Part shown: piece by piece, positions 1 through 8,600 of the stretch
Layout: every line of letters begins with the position of its first letter
Numbering within the stretch: position 1 is the stretch's first letter
Translations under genes and position numbers: made by a program
Notes under the pieces: model-generated
The model's database searches: none
The model's input: the letters and a program-made list of their open reading frames with translations, nothing else
Told to the model about the DNA's origin: nothing
Source: Auxenochlorella pyrenoidosa
Lineage: Eukaryota > Chlorophyta > Trebouxiophyceae > Chlorellales > Chlorellaceae
Direction of reading: 5' to 3'
Assembly: GCA_001430745.1 (NCBI GenBank)
Contig: KQ481983.1
Location: 1,505,650-1,515,707, forward strand
DNA length: 10,058 bases

Positions 1-970
1 AGTTGCCCAAGCAGTTGTCGGCGCGACGTGATCCAGCCGCCTTACCTCTCTCGCTGCCTGCCCAGTTGCCTGAGCCTCAACCAAGGTCATGCATGTTGTT
101 CATTCATTCCTGCAGGTCCAGAGCTAGTGCGCCTTGAGTGCCAGCCCGTTAACGGGCAGAGTCTCTGTAACACACACACACACAACATGCTAACGCAGGT
201 GCGTGAGCGTTTTTTAGCGCTGCGTTGCGCCCCCGCCTCCTGGCGCGAGCGCCTCACGCCTACCCACCCCTTCATTGCCTTTGACCCTGCCTCCTCGGCC
301 TTTCGAGTGCACCGCCCTGCTGCTTAGCCTTTGCGTGCACGGCCCTGCCTTTGTTGCCCCCTGCCTTTGCTGCTGGCCGCTGCTGCAGGTGGCGCGTTGG
401 CGCGTTGGCGGCGGCATGCGGGGGGCCTGACCCACGGTGGCGCTGGCAGGACATGGGCACCTGGTTGGGGTGTGCCAGCGGTGGCGGTCGCGTCCCCGCC
501 CCGCTCGGCGGCATGTCGCTCCTGCTGACAGCCCTTGCGGGCTGCTCAGCTCCTGCCGGCGCAGGTGCGTGAGGGCTCCTCGCTGTCGTCTGTCGCGCGT
601 CGGCCGCTGCCTCGGCCCACGGCATCGTGCAGCCTTCCCCCTCGTCTCCTCTCCATGCACCCTTCTCCTCCCCTGCTTTAGGGCTGCATGCATGCCATTC
701 TCCTGCCAGATGCCTTCTTGTCTGCCACTGCTGTGGTTGCTGGTGTCGACTGCTTTCCCCCTGCCTGGTTGGACGCTCCATGAAGCTCTTGTGCCCGATG
801 GCAGGCCGCCGCCGTTGCCTGCTGCCTCAGCTGGCCGATCAGACTGGCATGGCCCACCCTCCTTGATCCCCCACCTGTGTTTTCTTTTCCTCTCCACCTC
901 GCCCCCCTGGTAGTTGCTGCTTGCAGTCCCTGGTTGAAGGCGTGTCCTGATGCATCAATCCAACGTGACC
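1..970. other. No gene recognised; GC-rich, low-information stretch
   Basis: Open frames exist on both strands (for example about 227 codons on the minus strand, 897-214) but the translations are Arg/Pro/Ala/Gly/Cys-rich with no motif or hydrophobic pattern, as expected of GC-rich non-coding DNA. Small items seen: a perfect 14-bp palindrome GCCCGTTAACGGGC at 144-157, a (CA)7 microsatellite at 171-184, and the repeat module at 34-118. GCAGGTGCGTGAG occurs at 195-207 and again at about 559-571. Confidence 0.6.
34..118. repeat. Dispersed copy of the array module, without the embedded element
   Basis: CAGCCGCCTTACCTCTCTCG through CTGCCTGCCCAGTTGCCTGAGCC to the CATGCATG and CCTGCAGG segment matches the unit at 1250-1345 in the same orientation. 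On the minus strand the module contains GAGAG|GTAAGG, which has the form of a splice donor, so it may derive from an intron-exon border of a repeated gene fragment. Confidence 0.5.
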
Positions 971-1015
971 CAGCCGCCTTGCCACTTTGCACTGCTGCCC
1001 AGCTCCCTGACCCTT

Positions 1016-1107
1016 CTGCAGCTGCGGTGTGTGCATGCTTTCATTCTTGATTGCCTGCACACCCCCGCCACGTGTAGTGGCGCGGCCTGTGTCACCCCCC
1101 CAAAGCA
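1016..1107 (-). repeat. Intron-like short repeat, copy 1
   Basis: Plus strand starts CTGCAGCTGCGG and ends in a C7 run followed by AAAGCA. Shared with copy 3: the TTGATTG core, CACACCCCCGCCACG, and GGCGC(G/A)GCCTGTGT. Unlike copy 3 the minus-strand start is TTTGC, so there is no GT donor in the same place, and no clear flanking duplication. It sits inside the repeat module at 971-1125. Confidence 0.6.
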
Positions 1108-1171
1108 AACATGCATGATTGTTCCCAGCCACCTTACCACTTTGCACTGCCTGCCCAGCTCCCTGACCCTT

Positions 1172-1252
1172 CTGCAGCTGCGGTGTGTGCATGCTTTCAT
1201 TCTTGATTGTCTGCACACCCCGCAGTGGCGCAGACTGTAACCCCCCAAGTCA
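1172..1252 (-). repeat. Intron-like short repeat, copy 2
   Basis: Almost identical to copy 1 over its first 50 bases (1172-1220), then shorter by about 11 bases in the segment equivalent to CCGCCACGTG. It ends in a C6 run and AAGTCA. It shares the left flank with copy 1, which shows that copies 1 and 2 arose by local tandem duplication rather than two insertions. Confidence 0.6.
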
Positions 1253-1391
1253 AGCCAAGCCCCCTTACCTCTTTCGCTGCGTGCCCTGCGTCATTGACTG
1301 AGCCCCACACAAACGGCATGCATGCATTGCGTTCTCGCAGGGGGCGCGCCATTGCGTCTCCAGGGTCGGACCGTCTCCGGGCAAAGTCAGT

Positions 1392-1437
1392 AGTAGCAGC
1401 CCCGCAGGGCACAGGAGTAGCAGCCCCGCAGGGCAGC
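1392..1437. repeat. 24-bp tandem duplication
   Basis: AGTAGCAGCCCCGCAGGGCA occurs at 1392 and again at 1416, giving two in-frame 8-codon copies (VAAPQG repeated) just before the LINE C-terminal fragment. It is probably replication slippage and may mark the 5' border of the insertion. Confidence 0.7.
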
Positions 1438-1440
1438 ATA

Positions 1441-2106
1441 ATGCAGCAGGTGCTCGACGCCAGCCTGCAGCTGGCAGCGGACTGCCAAGGCGAGCGCATC
1501 GCGCTTGCAGCGCAACCATGGGCAGCGCAGCTTCAGCAGGCGATGGCAGCGGCTGGGGTGGAGTTTGACCCACACCAGAAGTCAGCCTTGCAGCCAGCAG
1601 CAGTCCGGCAGGCAGCGCTCCAGCACTACCTGCACCGGGTTGCAACGGCAGCAGCGCAGCCAACGGCGTGCCAGCTGAGGCACTACTTTGGCACCGTCCG
1701 GCCGTCCTGCCTGAACCCAGATGAGTACAGCATGCCTGCTTACTTGACTGAAGTTCGGGAGCGCAGCCGCCGCGTTGCGCTGGCAGAGCTGCGCAAGGGT
1801 GTGCACTGGGGAGTCGAGGCCACAGCCTGGCTGCTTGGAGCATACCGCCCGCCCCGCGACTAGCGCTTCTGCCCACACTGCGCCGCTGCCGATAGCCCAG
1901 GCAGAGTGGAGGACACAAGGCACATTCTCTTTGAGTGTGCCCTGTACAGTGACCTTCGGGCCCACCACCCCTCCCTCTTCTCCGCAGAGGAGCCCCAGAC
2001 GGAGGCTGCCCTAGGCTCATTCTTGTGTGGCCCTCCTGTGCCACTGGCGCGGTACACCGGCGCCTGCCGGCGACGAGCGCGGCGCACCCTGGGGCTGCCA
2101 CCCTAG
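1441..2106 (+). pseudogene. LINE (non-LTR retrotransposon) ORF2 C-terminal fragment with zf-RVT zinc motif
   Basis: A single frame is open from before 1441 to the stop at 2104-2106, broken only by an in-frame TAG at 1861-1863. The last 80 codons contain RFCPHC, then 12 residues, then RHILFEC and ALYSDLR: a C-x2-C-x12-H-x4-C zinc motif followed by the L-Y-S-D-L-R tail, typical of the zf-RVT domain at the end of plant and algal LINE ORF2 proteins. The preceding 140 codons (for example QLRHYFGTVRPSC, MPAYLTEVRERSRR, ALAELRKGVHWG) look like the helical region between reverse transcriptase and zinc motif. No reverse-transcriptase or endonuclease core is present upstream, so this is a 5'-truncated copy, as expected for LINE insertion. 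The start at 1441 is just the first ATG before recognisable sequence. Confidence 0.75.
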
Positions 2107-2420
2107 ATAGGCCCACGGGCCTTGTGCAAGCGAGCGGGCAAAGGGGAGAGGAAAGCAGCCCTGGGAGGGAAGATAGAAGGGCTTGCAGGCTCGCAGGCTG
2201 CAGCCTGGAGTCCTCGCCAGGGCCGGCGCCTCTCCCCGAGCAGAGCCCACACGCCGCACGCTGTTCATCACCCGTCACCTGTACCTTTCCACCCTCCCTC
2301 TTTTTTGCATGAGTATTGTACTGCGGTCTGCCAATTTTATCTTTTCCCGGTTGTGTGACCGCGCCGGGCCTGTCGTCGAACTAATCGACTGTGACGGGTG
2401 TAACAGCCAGCCAGCCAGTC
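2107..2420 (+). other. Probable LINE 3' UTR and tail
   Basis: About 310 bases follow the LINE stop without a coding feature. They end in TGTAA (2399-2403), the polyadenylation signal used in chlorophytes, followed at once by a short (CAGC)n run at 2404-2418. LINE copies often end in a simple-repeat or poly(A) tail, so 2418 is a reasonable 3' end of the insertion. This is inferred; no target-site duplication could be assigned because the 5' edge of the copy is not clear. Confidence 0.4.
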
Positions 2421-2444
2421 GTTAGAACATGTGCGCCCTGGCTG

Positions 2445-2551
2445 CCTCTTCTGCAGCTGTGGTATTTGCATGCATGCTTTCAGTCTTGATTGTATGCACA
2501 CCCCCGCCACGCGTAAAGGCGCAGCCTGTGTAGCCCCCCAACTCACCTCTT
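2445..2551 (-). repeat. Intron-like short repeat, copy 3, with 6-bp flanking direct repeats
   Basis: On the plus strand CCTCTT occurs at 2445-2450 and again at 2546-2551, bracketing a 95-bp element (2451-2545). On the minus strand the element begins GTGAGT (its G from the flanking repeat) and ends CAGCTGCAG, so it is a well-formed GT-AG intron of 96-101 bases sitting inside the LINE reverse-transcriptase remnant. Its body matches the copies at 1016-1107 and 1172-1252 over nearly the full length, with a 4-base insertion (GCAT repeat) and scattered changes. It is read here as an inserted mobile element, either introner-like or MITE-like. No terminal inverted repeats were seen. Confidence 0.6.
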
Positions 2552-3540
2552 GCCCAAGCTCATCGCAACAACTCTCAAGCATGGCTGCTTCAAGGCGGGC
2601 CACTGCTCCCTGCCCTCACTGGTTGACTCCTTAAGTGGCTGGGTGCAATGGAAGACCACACTCAGGAGCCTTAGCTGCACGGCTGCGCCTGCATAAGTGA
2701 TGCCTGCCCGCCATGCCCGCGACACAACCTTTGCTTCCCGCTTGCCTGCCAGGAGCATGACTTTCGTCTGATGCACATTACCCGTCATGACCGTCATGAG
2801 TCCACGCTCTGCGCAGTGCCGCTCTAGGACGAGATTCCGCATCTGCACGTAAGGGAAGGGGGGTTGGCAAGGAGGGCCATGTCATCACCGTAGGTAGGTA
2901 GGTGTAGAGAAGCAAGAAGAAGAGAGGGAGCTGTGCAAGCACCGGCAGCTCAAGCTGCTCGCCGGACCGCTTTGCCTCAAGCACACGCTGCTTGAAACGG
3001 CTATGTAGCAAAACAGAGTGGAGCAGAGCGGGCAGCCCGGCTAAAGGCCTTGGTGCTGTGGTTAGTGCTTGGGCAGTACATTGCTTGAGGCCAGGGGCGG
3101 CAATGGACATGGCGGCGTCTGCATCCATCGCGCAATAACTGGCCAGGAGAGCCCATCTGCTCTAGGCGGCCCAGGGTCGCTCACGCAGGATGCAATCATA
3201 GGCCTGCCTGAAGTCAACAAAGCAGGTCCACAGCTGGCTGCCGAGCTGGCCTCCGCGCCGCCGCTGCAGCCTGCACCATGCCATGGCTGCGGCAGGATGG
3301 CCTGCTCGGTGTTGTGCAACGACCAAAAGCCAACCTGACCCTCTGCCTGCTGCAAGAGACTGCATAGTGTGAACTGCCGCTCGAGCCCACGGGCAAACGG
3401 CTCTGCAAGCCGCGTGCTGCACTGCGATGCCGCGCAGATATGCAGGCTGCTGGGTTGACGACCTTGGGCAACAGAGCAATGGTGCTGGGGGCATCCCTAG
3501 GCGAGAGGCGGCCCGCCCTCGTCAACAAGCTCTGCTGCTA
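2547..3540 (-). pseudogene. LINE reverse transcriptase remnant, multiply frameshifted
   Basis: Read from 3540 down to 2547, reverse-transcriptase blocks appear in the correct order but in shifting frames: IALLPKV (3480-3460), YLRGIAV (3440-3420), EGQVGFWSLHNTEQAIL (3343-3293), QLWTCFVDFRQAYD (about 3236-3195), a degenerate RAARSAPLCFAT in the place of QGCPLS-LLFA (about 3030-2995), YGDDMALLAN (2892-2863), the thumb-side LERHCAERGL (about 2827-2798) with K-V-M-L-L-AG, and VVFHCTQPL (from about 2659), ending with ARLEAAMLESCCDELGQ near 2547. YGDD is the polymerase metal-binding block. At least four frame changes and no endonuclease make this a dead copy. A (TAGG)n expansion at about 2891-2902 sits just before the YGDD codons. 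The upstream limit at 3540 is approximate. Confidence 0.75.
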
Positions 3541-4375
3541 CTAGCGGCGAGAGGACCTGCGCTGCCAGAAGAGCCAAGGGGGAAGGGGGCCCGTGACTCT
3601 CTTGGGCTGAAGGATGCGGTGTGCCGGTTCCCCACCCCTGCTGCTGTGAAAGGGGCATGCATTCTGGCTCGAACCGAGGTGGTGGGCCGGGTGGTGGCAG
3701 CCTCACGTCCCAGTGCGACTCCGGCGTTTCGGCTTCAGTCCACGCCTGGCACTGTCCTGGCCCAGAGTCTGGGCCTGGGCTTGCCACACCTTGCTCCACA
3801 TGTCGGGCAGGTCCCACCTGGGGGGTGCCGGCAGTTCGGGCAACCCTCGCAACGGCGGCGCAGGCGGCAGCTCGGGCAAGGCCACCCCCGCCCGGCGATC
3901 AGAGGGTTCGACATGTACTCAGCACGATGGAGTGGTTGCAGCAGCTATAGGGGCTGGCGGCGGGCGCTAAACAGTCCCCGGCCAGCCCTCTCCTCACCCA
4001 CTGCGCCTGTCGCTCCCAGAACGACGGCATGCAGGCTCTGTGACGACATGGTGCGAAAGGTGCGCGGCGATCAGCGTGCTTGCAGCTCAGAGGCCTGCAT
4101 GGCTAGGTCCCGCCTCGCTAGCACAGCATGAGCGTTGGGTGGGTGCAGGCAGCAGTCGCTATGACGGAAGAACCCCCCTAGACAGACCATTGGGGCAGGT
4201 TACTGATCGCAGCTCGATCATGCAGGGATGGATTGGTCCCCCAGCCTCAAGGCTTCCTTGTGGTGGCCCAACAGCATTTCTGGGCTCTGGGTGGGCAGGC
4301 TGCAGGCCCGCAGGCGTCAGTTGCCTTCTCCACCCTTGCATGCGGAGCCTTGTGGCACCTGGCTCCCCGCCAAGT
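3541..4375. other. No gene recognised; GC-rich stretch upstream of the LINE remnant
   Basis: The longest frame is plus-strand 3427-4131 (234 codons), which overlaps the antisense of the LINE remnant at its start. Its translation has no recognisable fold; one Cys pair (ACRLC, about 4028-4042) is not enough for a zinc motif. On the minus strand the stretch could hold decayed 5' LINE sequence (linker or endonuclease), but no endonuclease motif was found. From 4140 to 4375 nothing was recognised. Confidence 0.5.
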
Positions 4376-4674
4376 CACACAGCATATCTTGAAACAATTT
4401 GAAATGAATTGATGCTTAACATAATGCCGCAGACTACACACAACCATTCCGGCTGTCTCTGCTGCCAGCGTAGTGCAACACTAGTGCGTCAATCCAACAG
4501 CATGTCCGCATTCTCTTCAGTGCAACAGCACTATGGTATCAATTCAGCATGAAGCAGCACTCTTGGTCGCAACAGCATTTTTTGTTTTGCAAATTTGGTT
4601 GCCCCATCGGTGAATGGGCGTAACTTCGAACTGAGATGTAATGCATAGCAACATGGGTCACAGCTTGCCAGCAG
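4376..4674 (-). other. AT-rich stretch, probable 3' UTR of the C1A/PA14 gene
   Basis: Directly after the stop at 4675 the base composition drops from GC-rich to clearly AT-rich, with runs such as the A/T-rich segment around 4577-4602, and returns to GC-rich near 4375. No coding features are visible. The chlorophyte poly(A) signal TGTAA is not seen on the minus strand here; the TGTAA at 4636-4640 is on the plus strand. The octamer TGCTGTTG (minus strand) occurs at 4577-4570, 4530-4523 and 4502-4495, and again at 4276-4269. UTR status is inferred from position and composition only. Confidence 0.45.
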
Positions 4675-5660
4675 CTAGTTTTCTCCAGGGGACAGGTTGT
4701 CAAACGGCACTACAACGTAGTCGGGCCAGCCGGGGCGGTACCAGGAAAGGCGCAGGCCAGCCGTGCTGGTCACCTGATAGTAGTCGACGCTGCACAGCCA
4801 CAAGAATCAGAGGACACAGGTCAACCTTGGTAGGTGCACGTCGGCTAGCACACGAGGATGCACACGGTGAAGCAACGCAGTTGCAAGAAGTGACTGCTGG
4901 TGTCCGCTGGCAAAGCGTCCTCTCACCGGAGAGAGTGCCATCCAGCCTGAAGGCCGTCAATTCTGTTGCTTTTGCCAACCATGCCGTGCTGCACATGGAT
5001 AGAGCAAAGTTGCGAATGAGACTACACACCTGCCCTGGCTCTGCAGCAGCCTGAGAGCAGAGCAGTTTTGCAGCAGTATCCCGGGTGCAAGCATGGGTAG
5101 CGGAGGAGGAGCGCCACTGAGAGCAGGCATACACTTTGCGGTCGGTTGGCTGAGTCCGCACGCCAACATGTGGCCAGATGCGATTGCGAGATAGCAGCAC
5201 GATGGCACCCACCACGCCTCCATTGTCCACCACAAGGCTTCCATCCAGCCACAGGCGGGACCCGCCGTCAGATGCTAGGCTGAAAAACCATGTGTCAGCT
5301 TCCGGCACGTAAAGATAACCGGTCAGCTGCAGTAACACAGGGAGGGGGCTTGGGGTTTCTAGTCCTAGGAGGGCGGGCATGCACTGGCCCTAGAGCGCTC
5401 GCTAGCGGCCTGAGCGCGTTGATCAATGCGAGCAGGCACGCCTGCTGCAGGTTGCCCGCCGGCTTACCAGCAGCGTCAAGTTGCCGCTGCCCGACACTTC
5501 GTCAAAGCAGGAGCCCAGCTTGGGCACGTCGCAGTCCACCGGTGAAGCCATGACCTTGTCCATGGCCAGGCCGAGGTAGGAGTAATAATCTTCATTGGTG
5601 GGGAAGGCCGGGCTGCTGGCGTTCACGGTGAATCCGGTGTAGGCGCGCGCACGGAGGCCC
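4675..5660 (-). other. C-terminal PA14 domain (exons 13-16)
   Basis: Exons 5660-5468, 5326-5213, 4988-4927 and 4789-4675 encode residues 728-888. The start GLRARAYTGF fits the first PA14 strand. The core LTGYLYVPEADTWFFSLAS is followed by DGGSRLWLDGSLVVDNGG, then HGMVGKS, GLQAGWHSLRV, DYY and a closing L-x-L-x-W element, the order expected for PA14. The family's usual Asp-Asp in the SDDGS turn is SDG here (Asp812 on the longer model; Asp801 on the preferred one), so calcium-dependent glycan binding of the yeast adhesin type cannot be assumed. The domain ends the protein, with stop TAG at 4677-4675. The exon 14 donor could be at 5212 or three bases upstream; both keep frame. Confidence 0.85.
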
Positions 5661-8600
5661 CTGTGCAGGGGAGGACGGGGGGAGTTGCACATCAAACAGG
5701 TGACCAACGCAAGCGCCATTGCAAGCGCCAGCACAGGTTGCAGCGTAGGTTGCAGCGTAGGCTGCAGCGCAAGTGTTGTGCATGGGGGGGTGCACGGGGA
5801 GAGAGCTGGCGTGGCACACGAGGCGATCCGCGAGCAAGGTGCCCAACAGGACGCAGCGCCCCAATGCAAAGCATCAAGCCCTTGAACCATAATGCACCAA
5901 TGCACAGCCTGCCCACCTGTACGGCACCTCCCACGTCGCCCCGCCATCATTGCTCCAGTACAAATGTTCACTGCGCGCCACTGCCACAAGCCGGCTGGCA
6001 TCGGCCGACAGCGCCACTGATGTCCAGTAACGGCAGCCCGCATTGGTGCGCTCAAGCACACTGTCTGTCCGGTAGCTGGACCCGTTTTGCACGACGGAGG
6101 CTGTCCAAATGCTGCCATACGATGCAGCTGCCACCAGCCTGGTAACGTTGCTGCCCAGCCGTGTTGCTGCCAAGCTGGCCCATGGCTGCTGGCCAAGGGA
6201 GTCTTCCAAGCGCCAGCTGCCTCCGTTGCTGGAATAGACGTACCCGCCCTGGTAGTCTGCACCGCGGTCGGCGGCAAACCAAAGGGCGGCGTCCGCAGTC
6301 ATTGCCACTGCGGTCTGCATGAGGGCAGGCCAGGGGGGAAATTGCAGGTCAGCGGTTGCACGACAACGATAGGCTGCAGGCAGTCTGATTCCAAGAATGT
6401 GCTGTGGCCGAGTCAACAACCCATCAAGCATGAAAGAGGTCTGCGAGGAGGCGCAACACAAGGCCCGAGGCACTGAGCACCCTGCTGAGTGCATAAGGCT
6501 GTCATTATGATGCTGCGCGCTTCTTCTCACCCAGTTACGCTGCCCAGCATCAACCTGCCGCGCCCAGGTTGCACAAGAGTCGGTGCTCAGGAACAGGTAG
6601 CCACCCGCCTCTGCTGCCAGGATGTAGGTGCCGTCAGCAGAGACCGCCACCGACACCCTGCCCAAGGGCCGCGGAAGTCGGGCAGGCACACTGGGTGCAA
6701 CTGCATCCGGCAGTAACGGGAGCCCCTAGAGCAACCTGTGAACAGGCTACCAACGTGGGCAGCCTGACAGGCAGCACTCTTGGCAGTGGCCCAATCCCTT
6801 CAACCCTGCGGAGCCCAGCAGCAGCTACCCTCACCAGTACCGCCCGCCAGAGCCAGTGCACTCAGTTGCCCGGTTCACAGGAGCAGCCGAGGCATTTGTA
6901 ACATTGATGCTTGCCGTCCAGATGTTGCTGCCCGGCGCAGCGGCTACCAGGGTGGTGCCTGCTGGCGTCACCGCGATGCTCGACCAGGGCCTGTCGCCTA
7001 GAGAGGCGACTCTGCTGATGTCTGTCCAGTTGTTTGCTGTCACAAACACAGACCCAGAAGGGCCTTCAGCGGCTGTGGCTGCATACTGGACGGTGCCGTC
7101 GCTGCTGGATGCCACTGCTGTCCAGGAAGTGCCCATGGAGTGCGCCGCCCATGTCTTGCCGCTGTCGCTGCTGCTGAGCCACTTGCAACCGGTGGCCACA
7201 GCGAACACACGGCTGCCATCTGCCGACAGTGTGACCGCCGTCCAGGCCCTGCAGGAAGGCAGGCAGGAAGGGAGGCAGGCAGTTAGGCTGCAGGTGAATG
7301 ACAGGAGCAACGGGCTGGGTGGAGCGGGACGCATGATTTATTGCATGCAAGCCATGGCAGTGCCTGCACATTCTGCATGGGTGTGGACGCCAAGCAATGG
7401 CAACAACATAGGCAACAACTGTCCAGGAGGCAGCAGCCGGAGAAGGCTCACGAACGAAACGGGTAGCATGCCGAGGGGTAGAAATATTGATCAGGCAGGA
7501 CAGGGAATGGCGGCGGAGGGCTCGGTTGTGGCGGCGGGGCACGGGGCCAGCGGCTTGTCTGGAGCGGCGCCAGCGCGGGGTACAGGAACAGCCCGCATGG
7601 GCCGCTGGGACTGCTTCCCATCGCGACACGTGCATAACCGTTCTCTCCCCACCATTCCCCCCTGTGGGGGGGAGGAGGCTTGATGTGGGTGGTGGCGCAC
7701 AAGAAAATGGGGCGGTGCGGCCGAGGAGAACAGAAAGCTTCCTTGCAAGCATCGCAAGCAGCTGATGTGCATGCTGCATCTTGCAAGGCAGGCACAACAA
7801 CGCTTGTTGCATCGACTCAACCAAGAGTTTCGAATAATCCAATATGGCAGGTTGTTGGCGTTGTCGCGGCCATAGCCGACAATCACCTGCGGTGCAGGGT
7901 ACACCAAGCACGCGGGATGCTGCCGGTCCGGAAGTGTAGTGCACCCGCCGGCTGCCTGGCAGCCCGCCAGCAGGTGGCCTGCAGGTTTGCTTGCCCGCCT
8001 GCGGGCAGGCCGAGATGCGCACCCCCGCCTGCCCACCAGCCTGCCCACCAGCCTGCTGCAAGCCCGCGAAGTTCCCTCACCACAGCGTGGTTGATCGCGT
8101 CGTCAGGGCAGTTTTCAGCCGTGTACACGCCTGCACAGGGGGGAGAGCTGACAGGGCATCAATGAGCGGTGTGGGTGACAGGTGCCAGGCAAGGGAAACG
8201 ACCCCCTCCCTCCCCCATCCCCGTCAGCACACCCACTGGCCGCTGTCCCCGTCAGCACACCCACTGACCGCTGTCGTAGCTGAAAAAATCTTCCGCAATC
8301 CAGAAATATGCGGCTAGGGGGCCAGTGTTGACGATGGCCGCCTTCACGGCGGCTACATCATCGCCAGGGATGACCTCAAACCCAGGCTCAGGGTCCAGGG
8401 TTATGGCGCCAGCTGCGCTGATATTGGCCACCCTGCACTGTTGTTGAGCCCCAGCATACGGGTATGCGCTCTCGCGCGAGGCATAAACAGAGCTGACATA
8501 GTCGAACACCTCCTCTGCAGGGTGGGTGGGGCGCAAGCTGTGCCGATGGCTGGGTGCCCTAGGCCTTGCCCTCGCAGCTTGAAGGCAAGGCGGTGCGCGG

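Larger units (their letters stand above)
971..1345. repeat. Local tandem array, period about 155 bp (two full units and a partial third)
   Basis: Units start at 971, 1126 and about 1250 with CAGCC-(G/A)-CCTT-(G/A)-CC. Units 1 and 2 share CACTTTGCACTG, TGCCCAGCTCCCTGACCCTT and the embedded short repeat. Unit 3 (1250-1345) has the module without the embedded repeat and instead continues TGACTGAGCC to GGCATGCATGCATTG. The minus-strand open frames across this array are a by-product of the tandem structure and are not proposed as genes. Confidence 0.65.

Noticed and set aside
214..897. 227-codon open frame on the minus strand
   Set aside because: Arg/Gly/Gln-rich translation with no motif, overlapping other long frames on the opposite strand; typical of GC-rich non-coding DNA.
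839..1248. Minus-strand frames with a repeated peptide (QSRMKACTH)
   Set aside because: The repetition follows from the 155-bp DNA tandem duplication; there is no sign of selection on the protein.
971..1345. CRISPR-like repeat array
   Set aside because: Units are long, adjacent and few, with no short regular spacers, and the context is eukaryotic.
1265..2278. 337-codon open frame on the minus strand
   Set aside because: It is antisense to the LINE C-terminal fragment, whose zinc motif identifies the real coding strand.
1441..3540. Single LINE insertion inverted by twin priming
   Set aside because: Twin priming puts the inverted 5' part before a sense 3' part (head to head). Here the sense 3' part comes first and the inverted reverse transcriptase follows it (tail to tail).
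3427..4131. 234-codon open frame on the plus strand
   Set aside because: Partly antisense to reverse-transcriptase motifs and without any recognisable domain; the single Cys pair is not convincing.
4636..4640. TGTAA poly(A) signal just beyond the peptidase gene stop
   Set aside because: It is on the plus strand, the wrong strand for that gene.
6531..6690. Acceptor at 6691 for exon 11, giving 11 more residues (VPARLPRPLGR)
   Set aside because: It is in frame, but the acceptor at 6658 rebuilds a Trp codon and makes the start of unit 2 (WVSVAVSADG) align exactly with unit 3 (WTSVALSADA). The shorter exon is preferred.
6531..7248. Active sialidase domain
   Set aside because: Asp-box motifs are present but no catalytic Arg triad, Tyr/Glu pair or FRIP motif was found; the units look like binding or scaffold repeats.
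7066..8061. 331-codon open frame on the minus strand across exons 8-10
   Set aside because: It reads through introns in a different frame from the peptidase and Asp-box motifs; the spliced model explains the region.
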